Assembly (NCBI GenBank): GCA_947396885.1
Contig: OX377206.1
Span: forward strand, 49,583,631 to 49,647,630
DNA: 64,000 nucleotides
From: Heligmosomoides polygyrus polygyrus
Taxonomy: Eukaryota > Nematoda > Chromadorea > Rhabditida > Heligmosomidae
Reading direction: 5' to 3'
Positions 22,481 to 34,971 of the stretch are shown here, piece after piece; position 1 is the first letter of the stretch, and each line of letters opens with the position of its first letter. A program made the translations under genes and the position numbers. The notes beneath the pieces are model-generated. The model was not told the DNA's origin and searched no databases. It saw nothing but the letters and a program-made list of their open reading frames with translations.

Positions 22481-23381
22481 ATGATTGTCGTGGTCCGCAG
22501 GTTCAGTCTCAGGGAGCTGCGAAGCCAACGACTGAGGCTGGGTGAGGAAATATCACCAGATAGGTTGGGCTACGTTCCTAGCCTGGCCAGCCATACTCGA
22601 AGCCGGAATGCCTGGCCTAGCCCGCGACTCTCGTGGAGGAAGGACCAACAACTAGGTTGGGCTACGTTCCTAGCGTGGCCAGCCATACTCGAAGCCGGAA
22701 TGCCTGGTGTGGTCCGCTCGTCCAGCGTTAGGTGCCGGCGAAGTCGACGACTGACGCTGGGTGAGGAATTATTACCAGATAGGTTGGGCTACGTTCCTAG
22801 CATTGCCAGCCATACTCGAAGCCGGAATGCCTGGTGTGGTCCGCTCGCCCAGCGTTAGGTGCAGGCGAAGTCGACGACTGACGCTGGGTGAGGAATTATT
22901 ACCAGATAGGTTGGGCTACGTTCCTAGCCTGGCCAGCCATACTCGAAGCCGGAATGCCTGGTGTGGTCCGCTCGCCCAGCGTTAGGTGCCGGCGAAGTCG
23001 ACGACTGACGCTGGGTGAGGAATTATCACCAGATAGGTTGGGCTACGTTCCTAGCGTGGCCAGACATACTCAAAGCCGGAATGACTGGTGTGGTCCGCAG
23101 GTTCAGCCTCAGGGAGCTGCGAAGCCAACGACTGAGGCTGGGTGAGAAAGGATCACCAGCTGGGTTGCGCTTCGTTCTAAGCGTGGCCAGCCATACCCTA
23201 TGTCGGAATGCCTGGCCTAGCCCGCGACACTGGTGGAGGAAGGACCAACAACTAGGTTGGGCTACGTTCCTAGCGTGGCCAGCCATACTCGAAGCCGGAA
23301 TGACTGGCGTGGTCCGCAGGTCCAGCGTTAGGTGCCGGTGAAGTCGACGACTGACGCTGGGTGAGGAATTATTACCAGCTG

Positions 23382-23508
23382 GGTTGCGCTTCGTTCTTAG
23401 CGTGGCCAGCCATACTCAAAGCCGGAATGACTGGTGTGGTCCGCAGGTTCAGCCTCAGGGAGCTGCGAAGCCAACGACTGAGGCTGGGTGAGGAAATATC
23501 ACCAGATA
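23382..23508 (+). repeat. Chimeric H2-head/F-tail unit, copy 3
   Basis: Sister of 6290-6416 and 11433-11559, at offset 11949 from the second, with the same gaattattaccagctg junction before it. Confidence 0.8.
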
Positions 23509-23854
23509 GGTTGGGCTACGTTCCTAGCCTGGCCAGCCATACTCGAAGCCGGAATGCCTGGTGTGGTCCGCTCGCCCACCGTTAGGTGCCGGCGAAGTCG
23601 ACGACTGACGCTGGGTGAGGAATTATCACCAGATAGGTTGGGCTACGTTCCTAGCGTGGCCAGCCATACTCGAAGCCGGAATGCCTGGTGTGGTCCGCTC
23701 GTCCAGCTTTAGGTGGCGGCGAAGCCGACGACTGAGGCTGGGTGAGAAAGGATCACCAGCTGGGTTGCGCTACCTTCTTAGCGTGGCCAGCCATACCCTA
23801 TGTCGGAATGCCTGGCCAAGCCCGCGACACTGGTGGAGGAAGGACCAACAACTA

Positions 23855-23991
23855 GGCTGGGGCTACCTTCCTAGCGTGGCCAGCCATGCTCGAAGCTGGC
23901 GAAGCCGCCAAACCTGGCGTGGCCCGCACATCCAGCGTTAGGTGCCGGCGAAGTCGACGACTGACGCTGGGTGAGGAATTATCACCAGATA
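23855..23991 (+). repeat. Aberrant 137-bp monomer, copy 3
   Basis: It has the same extra G, nine-base insertion and private substitutions as 6763-6899 and 11906-12042. The distance to copy 2 is 11949. Confidence 0.9.
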
Positions 23992-24591
23992 GGTTGGGCT
24001 ACGTTCCTAGCCTGGCCAGCCATACTCGAAGCCGGAATGCCTGGTGTGGTCCGCTCGCCCACCGTTAGGTGCCGGCGAAGTCGACAACTGACGCTGGGTG
24101 AGGAATTATCACCAGATAGGTTGGGCTACGTTCCTAGCGTGGCCCGACATACTCAAAGCCGGAATGACTGGTGTGGTCCGCAGGTTCAGCCTCAGGGAGC
24201 TGCGAAGCCAACGACTGAGGCTGATTGAGAAAGGATCACCAGCTGGGTTGCGCTTCGTTCTAAGCGTGGCCAGCCATACCCTATGTCGGAATGCCTGGCC
24301 TAGCCCGCGACACTGGTGGAGGAAGGACCAACAACTAGGTTGGGCTACGTTCCTAGCGTGGCCAGCCATACTCGAAGCCGGAATGACTGGTGTGGTCCGC
24401 AGGTTCAGCCTCGGGGAGCTGCGAAGCCAAAGACTGAGGCTGGGTGAGGAAATATCACCAGATAGGTTGGGCTACGTTCCTAGCCTGACCAGCCATACTC
24501 GAAGCCGGAATGCCTGGTGTGGTCCGCACTTCCAGCGTGAGGTGCCGGTGAAGCCGACGAGTGACGCTGGGTGAGGAATTATTACCAGATA

Positions 24592-26229
24592 AGTTGGGCT
24601 ACGTTCCTAGCCTGGCCAGCCATACTCGAAGCCGGAATGCCTGGTGTGGTCCGCACGTCCACCGTTAGGTGCCGGCGAAGTCGACGACTGACGCTGGGTG
24701 AGGAATTATCACCAGATAGGTTGGGCTACGTTCCTAGCGTGACCCGACATACTCGAAGCCGGAATGCCTGGTGTGGTCCGCACGTCCAGCGTTAGGTGCC
24801 GGCGAAGTCGACGACTGACGCTGGGTGAGAAAGGATCACCAGCTGGGTTGCGCTTCGTTCTTAGCGTGGCCAGCCATACCCTATTCCGGAATGCCTGGCC
24901 TAGCCCGCGACTCTCGTGGAGGAAGGACCAACAACTAGGTTGGGCTACGTTCCTAGCGTGGCCAGCCATACTCGAAGCCGGAATGCCTGGTGTGGTCCGC
25001 AGGTTCAGCCTCGGGGAGCTGCGAAGCCAACGACTGAGGCTGGGTGAGGAAATATCACCAGATAGGTTGGGCTACGTTCCTAGCCTGACCAGCCATACTC
25101 GAAGCCGGAATGCCTGGTGTGGTCCGCACTTCCAGCGTGAGGTGCCGGTGAAGCCGACGAGTGACGCTGGGTGAGGAATTATTACCAGATAGGTTGGGCT
25201 ACGTTCCTAGCGTGGCCAGCCATACTCGAAGCCGGAATGACTGGCGTGGTCCGCAGGTCCATCGTTAGGTGCCGGTGAAGTCGACGACTGACGCTGGGTG
25301 AGGAATTATTACCAGATAAGTTGGGCTACGTTCCTAGCCTGGCCAGCCATACTCGAAGCCGGAATGCCTGGTGTGGTCCGCACGTCCAGCGTTAGGTGCC
25401 GGCGAAGTCGACGACTGACGCTGGGTGAGAAAGGATCACCAGCTGGGTTGCGCTTCGTTCTTAGCGTGGCCAGCTATACCCTATTCCGGAATGCCAGGCC
25501 TAGCCCGCGACTCTGGTGGAGGAAGGACCAACAACTAGGTTGGGCTACGTTCCTAGCGTGGCCAGCCATACTCGAAGCCGGAATGCCTGGTGTGGTCCGC
25601 ACGTCCAGCGTTAGGTGCCGGCGAAGTCGACGACTGACGCTGGGTGAGAAAGGATCACCAGCTGGGTTGCGCTTCGTTCTTAGCGTGGCCAGCCATACCC
25701 TATTCCGGAATGCCTGGCCTAGCCCGCGACTCTCGTGGAGGAAGGACCAACAACTAGGTTGGGCTACCTTCCTAGCGTGGCCAGCCATACTCGAAGCCGG
25801 AATGCCTGGTGTGGTCCGCTCGTCCAGCGTTAGGTGCCGGCGAAGTCGACGACTGACGCTGGGTGAGGAATTATTACCAGATAGGTTGGGCTACGTTCCT
25901 AGCGTGGCCAGTCATACTCGAAGCCGGAATGACTGGCGTGGTCCGCAGGTCCAGCGTTAGGTGCCGGCGAGGTCGACGACTGACGCGGGGTGAGGAAGGA
26001 TCATCAGCTCGGTTGCGCTACGTTCCTAGCGTGGCCAGCCATACCCTATGCCGGAATGCCTGGCCTAGCCCGCGACTCTGGTGGAGGAAGGACCAACAAC
26101 TAGGTTGGGCTACGTTCCTAGCGTGGCCAGCCATACTCGAAGCCGGAATGACTGGCGTGGTCCGCAGGTCCAGCGTTAGGTGCCGGTGAAGTCGACGACT
26201 GACGCTGGGTGAGGAATTATTACCAGATA
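24592..26229 (+). repeat. Array segment continuing the offset-11822 block and leading to the 26-29 kb duplications
   Basis: Bases 24592 to about 25400 match about 12770-13578, including caccgttagg and catcgttagg S variants. From about 25400 the order becomes S-b-S-b-S, as at 33369-34000. A b unit near 26040 has the unusual head ataccctatgccgg. Only satellite units are present. Confidence 0.8.
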
Positions 26230-27924
26230 GGTTGGGCTACGTTCCTAGCCTGGCCAGCCATACTCGAAGCCGGAATGACTGGCGTGGTCCGCAGGTCCAG
26301 CGTTAGGTGCCGGCGAGGTCGACGACTGACGCGGGGTGAGGAAGGATCACCAGCTGGGTTGCGCTTCGTTCTTAGCGTGGCCAGCCATACCCTATTCCGG
26401 AATGCCTGGCCTAGCCCGCGACTCTGGTGGAGGAAGGACCAACAACTAGGCTGGGCTATGTTCCTAGCGTGGCCAGCCGTACTCGAAGCCGGAATGCCTG
26501 GTGTGGTCCGCTCGTCCAGCGTTAGGTGCCGGCGAAGTCGACGACAGACACTGGGTGAGGAATTATTACCAGATAGGTTGGGCTACGTTCCTAGCCTGGC
26601 CAGCCATACTCGAAGCCGGAATGCCTGGCCTAGCCCGCGACTCTGGTGGAGGAAGGACCAACAACTAGGTTGGGCTACGTTCCTAGCGTGGCCAGCCATA
26701 CTCGAAGCCGGAATGCCTGGTGTGGTCCGCACGTCCAGCGTTAGGTGCCGGCGAAGTCGACGACTGACGCTGGGTGAGAAAGGATCACCAGCTGGGTTGC
26801 GCTTCGTTGTTAGCGTGGCAAGCCATACCCTATTCCGGAATGCCTGGCCTAGCCCGCGACTCTGGTGGAGGAAGGACCAACAACTAGGCTGGGCTATGTT
26901 CCTAGCGTGGACAGCCGTACTCGAAGCCGGAATGCCTGGTGTGGTCCGCTCGTCCAGCGTTAGGTGCCGGCGAAGTCGACGACTGACGCTGGGTGAGGAA
27001 TTATAACCAGATAGGTTGGGCTACGTTCCTAGCGTGGCCAGACATACTCAAAGCCGGAATGACTGGTGTGGTCCGCAGGTTCAGTCTCAGGGAGCTGCGA
27101 AGCCAACGACTGAGGCTGGGTGAGGAAATATCACCAGATAGGTTGGGCTACGTTCCTAGCCTGGCCAGCCATACTCGAAGCCGGAATGCCTGGTCTAGCC
27201 CGCGACTCTCGTGGAGGAAGGACCAACAACTAGGTTGGGCTACGTTCCTAGCGTGGCCAGCCATACTCGAAGCCGGAATGCCTGGTGTGGTCCGCTCGTC
27301 CAGCGTTAGGTGCCGGCGAAGTCGACGACTGACGCTGGGTGAGGAATTATTACCAGATAGGTTGGGCTACGTTCCTAGCCTGGCCAGCCATACTCGAAGC
27401 CGGAATGACTGGCGTGGTCCGCAGGTCCAGCGTTAGGTGCCGGCGAGGTCGACGACTGACGCGGGGTGAGGAAGGATCACCAGCTGGGTTGCGCTTCGTT
27501 CTTAGCGTGGCCAGCCATACCCTATTCCGGAATGCCTGGCCTAGCCCGCGACTCTGGTGGAGGAAGGACCAACAACTAGGCTGGGCTATGTTCCTAGCGT
27601 GGCCAGCCGTACTCGAAGCCGGAATGCCTGGTGTGGTCCGCTCGTCCAGCCTTAGGTGCCGGCGAAGTCGACGACTGACGCTGGGTGAGGAATTATTACC
27701 AGATAGGTTGGGCTACGTTCCTAGCCTGGCCAGCCATACTCGAAGCCGGAATGCCTGGCCTAGCCCGCGACTCTGGTGGAGGAAGGACCAACAACTAGGT
27801 TGGGCTACGTTCCTAGCGTGGCCAGCCATACTCGAAGCCGGAATGCCTGGTGTGGTCCGCACGTCCAGCGTTAGGTGCCGGCGAAGTCGACGACTGACGC
27901 TGGGTGAGGAATTATTACCAGATA
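26230..27924 (+). repeat. 1695-bp tandem duplication, copy 1
   Basis: Fifteen units (nine of 127, six of 92) recur at 27925 onward. Inside, the start of the segment is already repeated at 27360 (offset 1130 = six of 127 plus four of 92), leaving a 565-bp partial copy before copy 2. Shared markers are the cgacagac change in an S tail (near 26541 and 28237) and the gttgttagcg, gtggacagccg and gaattataacc run. Confidence 0.85.
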
Positions 27925-29050
27925 GGTTGGGCTACGTTCCTAGCCTGGCCAGCCATACTCGAAGCCGGAATGACTGGCGTGGTCCGCAGGTCCAGCGTTA
28001 GGTGCCGGCGAGGTCGACGACTGACGCGGGGTGAGGAAGGATCACCAGCTGGGTTGCGCTTCGTTCTTAGCGTGGCCAGCCATACCCTATTCCGGAATGC
28101 CTGGCCTAGCCCGCGACTCTGGTGGAGGAAGGACCAACAACTAGGCTGGGCTATGTTCCTAGCGTGGCCAGCCGTACTCGAAGCCGGAATGCCTGGTGTG
28201 GTCCGCTCGTCCAGCGTTAGGTGCCGGCGAAGTCGACGACAGACGCTGGGTGAGGAATTATTACCAGATAGGTTGGGCTACGTTCCTAGCCTGGCCAGCC
28301 ATACTCGAAGCCGGAATGCCTGGCCTAGCCCGCGACTCTGGTGGAGGAAGGACCAACAACTAGGTTGGGCTACGTTCCTAGCGTGGCCAGCCATACTCGA
28401 AGCCGGAATGCCTGGTGTGGTCCGCACGTCCAGCGTTAGGTGCCGGCGAAGTCGACGACTGACGCTGGGTGAGAAAGGATCACCAGCTGGGTTGCGCTTC
28501 GTTGTTAGCGTGGCAAGCCATACCCTATTCCGGAATGCCTGGCCTAGCCCGCGACTCTGGTGGAGGAAGGACCAACAACTAGGCTGGGCTATGTTCCTAG
28601 CGTGGACAGCCGTACTCGAAGCCGGAATGCCTGGTGTGGTCCGCTCGTCCAGCGTTAGGTGCCGGCGAAGTCGACGACTGACGCTGGGTGAGGAATTATA
28701 ACCAGATAGGTTGGGCTACGTTCCTAGCGTGGCCAGACATACTCAAAGCCGGAATGACTGGTGTGGTCCGCAGGTTCAGTCTCAGGGAGCTGCGAAGCCA
28801 ACGACTGAGGCTGGGTGAGGAAATATCACCAGATAGGTTGGGCTACGTTCCTAGCCTTGCCAGCCATACTCGAAGCCGGAATGCCTGGTCTAGCCCGCGA
28901 CTCTCGTGGAGGAAGGACCAACAACTAGGTTGGGCTACGTTCCTAGCGTGGCCAGCCATACTCGAAGCCGGAATGCCTGGTGTGGTCCGCTCGCCCAGCG
29001 TTAGGTGCCGTCGAAGTCGATGACTGACGCTGGGTGAGGAATTATTACCA
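27925..29050 (+). repeat. 1695-bp duplication, copy 2 (partial)
   Basis: It matches copy 1 until about 28990, then shows private changes (gccttgccagcc near 28857, ccgtcgaagtcgatgac near 29008) and passes into the 2203-bp repeat region through ctcgccc S units. Confidence 0.83.
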
Positions 29051-29308
29051 GATAGGTTGGGCTACGTTCCTAGCGTGGCCAGCCATACTCGAAGCCGGAA
29101 TGCCTGGTGTGGTCCGCTCGCCCAGCGTTAGGTGCCGGCGAAGTCGACGACTGACGCTGGGTGAGGAAATATCACCAGATAGGTTGGGCTACGTTCCTAG
29201 CCTGGCCAGCCATACTCGAAGCCGGAATGCCTGGTGTGGTCCGCTCGCCCAGCGTTAGGTGCCGGCGAAGTCGACGACTGACGCTGGGTGAGGAATTATC
29301 ACCAGATA

Positions 29309-31511
29309 GGTTGGGCTACGTTCCTAGCGTGGCCAGACATACTCAAAGCCGGAATGACTGGTGTGGTCCGCAGGTTCAGCCTCAGGGAGCTGCGAAGCCA
29401 ACGACTGAGGCTGGGTGAGAAAGGATCACCAGCTGGGTTGCGCTTCGTTCTAAGCGTGGCCAGCCATACCCTATGTCGGAATGCCTGGCCTAGCCCGCGA
29501 CACTGGTGGAGGAAGGACCAACAACTAGGTTGGGCTACGTTCCTAGCGTGGCCAGCCATACTCGAAGCCGGAATGACTGGTGTGGTCCGCAGGTTCAGCC
29601 TCAGGGAGCTGCGAAGCCAACGACTGAGGCTGGGTGAGGAATTATTACCAGATAGGTTGGGCTACGTTCCTAGCGTGGCCAGCCATACTCGAAGCCGGAA
29701 TGACTGGCGTGGTCCGCAGGTCCAGCGTTAGGTGCCGGTGAAGTCGACGACTGACGCTGGGTGAGGAATTATTACCAGATAAGTTGGGCTACGTTCCTAG
29801 CCTGGCCAGCCATACTCGAAGCCGGAATGCCTGGTGTGGTCCGCACGTCCAGCGTTAGGTGCCGGCGAAGTCGACGACTGACGCTGGGTGAGAAAGGATC
29901 ACCAGCTGGGTTGCGCTTCGTTCTTAGCGTGGCAAGCTAAACCCTATTCCGGAATGCCAGGCCTAGCCCGCAACTCTGGTGGAGGAAGGACCAACAACTA
30001 GGTTGGGCTACGTTCCTAGCGTGGCCAGCCAAACTCGAAGCCGGAATGCCTGGTGTGGTCCGCACGTCCAGCGTTAGGTGCCGGCGAAGTCGACGACTGA
30101 CGCTGGGTGAGAAAGGATCACCAGCTGGGTTGCGCTTCGTTCTTAGCGTGGCCAGCCATACCCTATTCCGGAATGCCTGGCCTAGCCCGCGACTCTCGTG
30201 GAGGAAGGACCAACAACTAGGTTGGGCTACCTTCCTAGCGTGGCCAGCCATACTCGAAGCCGGAATGCCTGGTGTGGTCCGCTCGTCCAGCGTTAGGTGC
30301 CGGCGAAGTCGACGACTGACGCTGGGTGAGGAATTATTACCAGATAGGTTGGGCTACGTTCCTAGCGTGGCCAGTCATACTCGAAGCCGGAATGCCTGGC
30401 CTAGCCCGCGACTCTGGTGGAGGAAGGACCAACAACTAGGTTGGGCTACGTTCCTAGCGTGGCCAGCCATACTCGAAGCCGGAATGACTGGCGTGGTCCG
30501 CAGGTCCAGCGTTAGGTGCCGGCGAGGTCGACGACTGACGCGGGGTGAGGAAGGATCATCAGCTCGGTTGCGCTACGTTCCTAGCGTGGCCAGCCATACC
30601 CTATTCCGGAATGCCTGGCCTAGCCCGCGACTCTGGTGGAGGAAGGACCAACAACTAGGCTGGGCTATGTTCCTAGCGTGGCCAGCCGTACTCGAAGCCG
30701 GAATGCCTGGTGTGGTCCGCTCGTCCAGCGTTAGGTGCCGGCGAAGTCGACGACTGACGCTGGGTGAGGAATTATTACCAGATAGGTTGGGCTACGTTCC
30801 TAGCGTGGCCAGCCATACTCGAAGCCGGAATGACTGGCGTGGTCCGCAGGTTCAGTCTCAGGGAGCTGCGAAGCCAACGACTGAGGCTGGGTGAGGAAAT
30901 ATCACCAGATAGGTTGGGCTACGTTCCTAGCCTGGCCAGCCATACTCGAAGCCGGAATGCCTGGCCTAGCCCGCGACTCTCGTGGAGGAAGGACCAACAA
31001 CTAGGTTGGGCTACGTTCCTAGCGTGGCCAGCCATACTCGAAGCCGGAATGCCTGGTGTGGTCCGCTCGTCCAGCGTTAGGTGCCGGCGAAGTCGACGAC
31101 TGACGCTGGGTGAGGAATTATTACCAGATAGGTTGGGCTACGTTCCTAGCCTGGCCAGCCATACTCGAAGCCGGAATGCCTGGTGTGGTCCGCTCGCCCA
31201 GCGTTAGGTGCCGGCGAAGTCGACGACTGACGCTGGGTGAGGAATTATCACCAGATAGGTTGGGCTACGTTCCTAGCGTGGCCAGACATACTCAAAGCCG
31301 GAATGACTGGTGTGGTCCGCAGGTTCAGCCTCAGGGAGCTGCGAAGCCAACGACTGAGGCTGGGTGAGGAAATATCACCAGATAGGTTGGGCTACGTTCC
31401 TAGCCTGGCCAGCCATACTCGAAGCCGGAATGCCTGGTGTGGTCCGCTCGCCCAGCGTTAGGTGCCGGCGAAGTCGACGACTGACGCTGGGTGAGGAATT
31501 ATCACCAGATA
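29309..31511 (+). repeat. 2203-bp higher-order repeat, copy 1
   Basis: Nineteen units, 13 of 127 bp and 6 of 92 bp, in the order F-b-F-S-S-b-S-b-S-b-S-b-S-F-b-S-S-F-S. I read the order unit by unit on the copy at 36137-38339, and the landmarks here sit at the same relative positions (offset 6828). A visible private change is gctaaaccc near 29938 against gctataccc in the others. Confidence 0.9.
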
Positions 31512-33050
31512 GGTTGGGCTACGTTCCTAGCGTGGCCAGACATACTCAAAGCCGGAATGACTGGTGTGGTCCGCAGGTTCAGCCTCAGGGAGCTGCGAAG
31601 CCAACGACTGAGGCTGGGTGAGAAAGGATCACCAGCTGGGTTGCGCTTCGTTCTAAGCGTGGCCAGCCATACCCTATGTCGGAATGCCTGGCCTAGCCCG
31701 CGACACTGGTGGAGGAAGGACCAACAACTAGGTTGGGCTACGTTCCTAGCGTGGCCAGCCATACTCGAAGCCGGAATGACTGGTGTGGTCCGCAGGTTCA
31801 GCCTCAGGGAGCTGCGAAGCCAACGACTGAGGCTGGGTGAGGAATTATTACCAGATAGGTTGGGCTACGTTCCTAGCGTGGCCAGCCATACTCGAAGCCG
31901 GAATGACTGGCGTGGTCCGCAGGTCCAGCGTTAGGTGCCGGTGAAGTCGACGACTGACGCTGGGTGAGGAATTATTACCAGATAAGTTGGGCTACGTTCC
32001 TAGCCTGGCCAGCCATACTCGAAGCCGGAATGCCTGGTGTGGTCCGCACGTCCAGCGTTAGGTGCCGGCGAAGTCGACGACTGACGCTGGGTGAGAAAGG
32101 ATCACCAGCTGGGTTGCGCTTCGTTCTTAGCGTGGCAAGCTATACCCTATTCCGGAATGCCAGGCCTAGCCCGCAACTCTGGTGGAGGAAGGACCAACAA
32201 CTAGGTTGGGCTACGTTCCTAGCGTGGCCAGCCAAACTCGAAGCCGGAATGCCTGGTGTGGTCCGCACGTCCAGCGTTAGGTGCCGGCGAAGTCGACGAC
32301 TGACGCTGGGTGAGAAAGGATCACCAGCTGGGTTGCGCTTCGTTCTTAGCGTGGCCAGCCATACCCTATTCCGGAATGCCTGGCCTAGCCCGCGACTCTC
32401 GTGGAGGAAGGACCAACAACTAGGTTGGGCTACCTTCCTAGCGTGGCCAGCCATACTCGAAGCCGGAATGCCTGGTGTGGTCCGCTCGTCCAGCGTTAGG
32501 TGCCGGCGAAGTCGACGACTGACGCTGGGTGAGGAATTATTACCAGATAGGTTGGGCTACGTTCCTAGCGTGGCCAGTCATACTCGAAGCCGGAATGCCT
32601 GGCCTAGCCCGCGACTCTGGTGGAGGAAGGACCAACAACTAGGCTGGGCTATGTTCCTAGCGTGGCCAGCCGTACTCGAAGCCGGAATGCCTGGTGTGGT
32701 CCGCTCGTCCAGCGTTAGGTGCCGGCGAAGTCGACGACTGACGCTGGGTGAGGAATTATTACCAGATAGGTTGGGCTACGTTCCTAGCGTGGCCAGCCAT
32801 ACTCGAAGCCGGAATGACTGGCGTGGTCCGCAGGTTCAGTCTCAGGGAGCTGCGAAGCCAACGACTGAGGCTGGGTGAGGAAATATCACCAGATAGGTTG
32901 GGCTACGTTCCTAGCCTGGCCAGCCATACTCGAAGCCGGAATGCCTGGCCTAGCCCGCGACTCTCGTGGAGGAAGGACCAACAACTAGGTTGGGCTACGT
33001 TCCTAGCGTGGCCAGCCATACTCGAAGCCGGAATGCCTGGTGTGGTCCGC
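31512..33050 (+). repeat. 2203-bp higher-order repeat, copy 2 (internally deleted, then diverging)
   Basis: It follows the 2203-bp unit order but lacks 219 bp (one 127 and one 92) around 32660, where the gtcatactcg b unit leads directly into the ggctgggctatg S unit. After about 33050 it changes to a cctcgggg F unit and leaves the repeat. Confidence 0.85.
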
Positions 33051-33933
33051 AGGTTCAGCCTCGGGGAGCTGCGAAGCCAACGACTGAGGCTGGGTGAGGA
33101 AATATCACCAGATAGGTTGGGCTACGTTCCTAGCCTGACCAGCCATACTCGAAGCCGGAATGCCTGGTGTGGTCCGCACTTCCAGCGTGAGGTGCCGGTG
33201 AAGCCGACGAGTGACGCTGGGTGAGGAATTATTACCAGATAGGTTGGGCTACGTTCCTAGCGTGGCCAGCCATACTCGAAGCCGGAATGACTGGCGTGGT
33301 CCGCAGGTCCATCGTTAGGTGCCGGTGAAGTCGACGACTGACGCTGGGTGAGGAATTATTACCAGATAAGTTGGGCTACGTTCCTAGCCTGGCCAGCCAT
33401 ACTCGAAGCCGGAATGCCTGGTGTGGTCCGCACGTCCAGCGTTAGGTGCCGGCGAAGTCGACGACTGACGCTGGGTGAGAAAGGATCACCAGCTGGGTTG
33501 CGCTTCGTTCTTAGCGTGGCCAGCTATACCCTATTCCGGAATGCCAGGCCTAGCCCGCGACTCTGGTGGAGGAAGGACCAACAACTAGGTTGGGCTACGT
33601 TCCTAGCGTGGCCAGCCATACTCGAAGCCGGAATGCCTGGTGTGGTCCGCACGTCCAGCGTTAGGTGCCGGCGAAGTCGACGACTGACGCTGGGTGAGAA
33701 AGGATCACCAGCTGGGTTGCGCTTCGTTCTTAGCGTGGCCAGCCATACCCTATTCCGGAATGCCTGGCCTAGCCCGCGACTCTCGTGGAGGAAGGACCAA
33801 CAACTAGGTTGGGCTACGTTCCTAGCGTGGCCAGCCATACTCGAAGCCGGAATGCCTGGTGTGGTCCGCTCGTCCAGCGTTAGGTGCCGGCGAAGTCGAC
33901 GACTGACGCTGGGTGAGGAATTATTACCAGATA
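33051..33933 (+). repeat. Array segment between the 2203-bp copies
   Basis: A run of S, F and b units similar to about 25020-25850, including cacttccagcgtgagg and catcgttagg S variants and an agttgggc-starting S unit. Nothing but satellite units is present. Confidence 0.8.
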
Positions 33934-34971
33934 GGTTGGGCTACGTTCCTAGCCTGGCCAGCCATACTCGAAGCCGGAATGCCTGGTGTGGTCCGCTCGC
34001 CCAGCGTTAGGTGCCGGCGAAGTCGACGACTGACGCTGGGTGAGGAATTATTACCAGATAGGTTGGGCTACGTTCCTAGCCTGGCCAGCCATACTCGAAG
34101 CCGGAATGCCTGGCCTAGCCCGCGAATCTGGTGGAGGAAGGACCAACAACTAGGTTGGGCTACGTTCCTAGCGTGGCCAGCCATACTCGAAGCCGGAATG
34201 CCTGGTGTGGTCCGCACGTCCAGCGTTAGGTGCCGGCGAAGTCGACGACTGACGCTGGGTGAGAAAGGATCACCAGCTGGGTTGCGCTTCGTTGTTAGCG
34301 TGGCAAGCCATACCCTATTCCGGAATGCCTGGCCTAGCCCGCGACTCTGGTGGAGGAAGGACCAACAACTAGGCTGGGCTATGTTCCTAGCGTGGACAGC
34401 CGTACTCGAAGCCGGAATGCCTGGTGTGGTCCGCTCGTCCAGCGTTAGGTGCCGGCGAAGTCGACGACTGACGCTGGGTGAGGAATTATAACCAGATAGG
34501 TTGGGCTACGTTCCTAGCGTGGCCAGACATACTCAAAGCCGGAATGCCTGGTCTAGCCCGCGACTCTCGTGGAGGAAGGACCAACAACTAGGTTGGGCTA
34601 CGTTCCTAGCGTGGCCAGCCATACTCGAAGCCGGAATGCCTGGTGTGGTCCGCTCGTCCAGCGTTAGGTGCCGGCGAAGTCGACGACTGACGCTGGGTGA
34701 GGAATTATTACCAGATAGGTTGGGCTACGTTCCTAGCCTGGCCAGCCATACTCGAAGCCGGAATGCCTGGTGTGGTCCGCTCGCCCAGCGTTAGGTGCCG
34801 GCGAAGTCGACGACTGACGCTGGGTGAGGAATTATCACCAGATAGGTTGGGCTACGTTCCTAGCGTGGCCAGACATACTCAAAGCCGGAATGACTGGTGT
34901 GGTCCGCAGGTTCAGCCTCAGGGAGCTGCGAAGCCAACGATTGAGGCTGGGTGAGGAAATATCACCAGATA
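33934..34971 (+). repeat. 1038-bp tandem duplication, copy 1
   Basis: Nine units (six of 127, three of 92) are repeated directly at 34972-36009. Both copies carry the rare b-tail variant cgcgaatctgg and the same chimeric 92-bp unit. One change, aacgattgag near 34940, is in copy 1 only. Confidence 0.88.
34499..34590 (+). repeat. Chimeric 92-bp unit (F-type head, b tail), copy 1
   Basis: The head has gacatactcaaagcc, which elsewhere belongs to F units, joined to ggtctagcccgcgactctcg, a b tail. At the related places (for example 14627, 19357, 27014, 53739) a full F unit and then an H1-headed b unit stand here. Exactly 127 bp are missing, with the join in the shared head, which is a clear unequal-exchange scar. 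Confidence 0.88.

Larger units (their letters stand above)
22490..24590 (+). repeat. Third copy of the 5143-family segment (offset 11949 from 10541)
   Basis: Unit order matches about 10541-12641, with the 137-bp unit and the H2-head/F-tail unit in place. Differences include cattgccagcc near 22801, and a patch at 23147-23183 where this copy has gaaagg plus an H2 head and the older copies have gaaata plus an H1 head. After about 24590 the offset to the 12.7-kb copy falls to 11822, the loss of one 127-bp unit. Confidence 0.83.
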
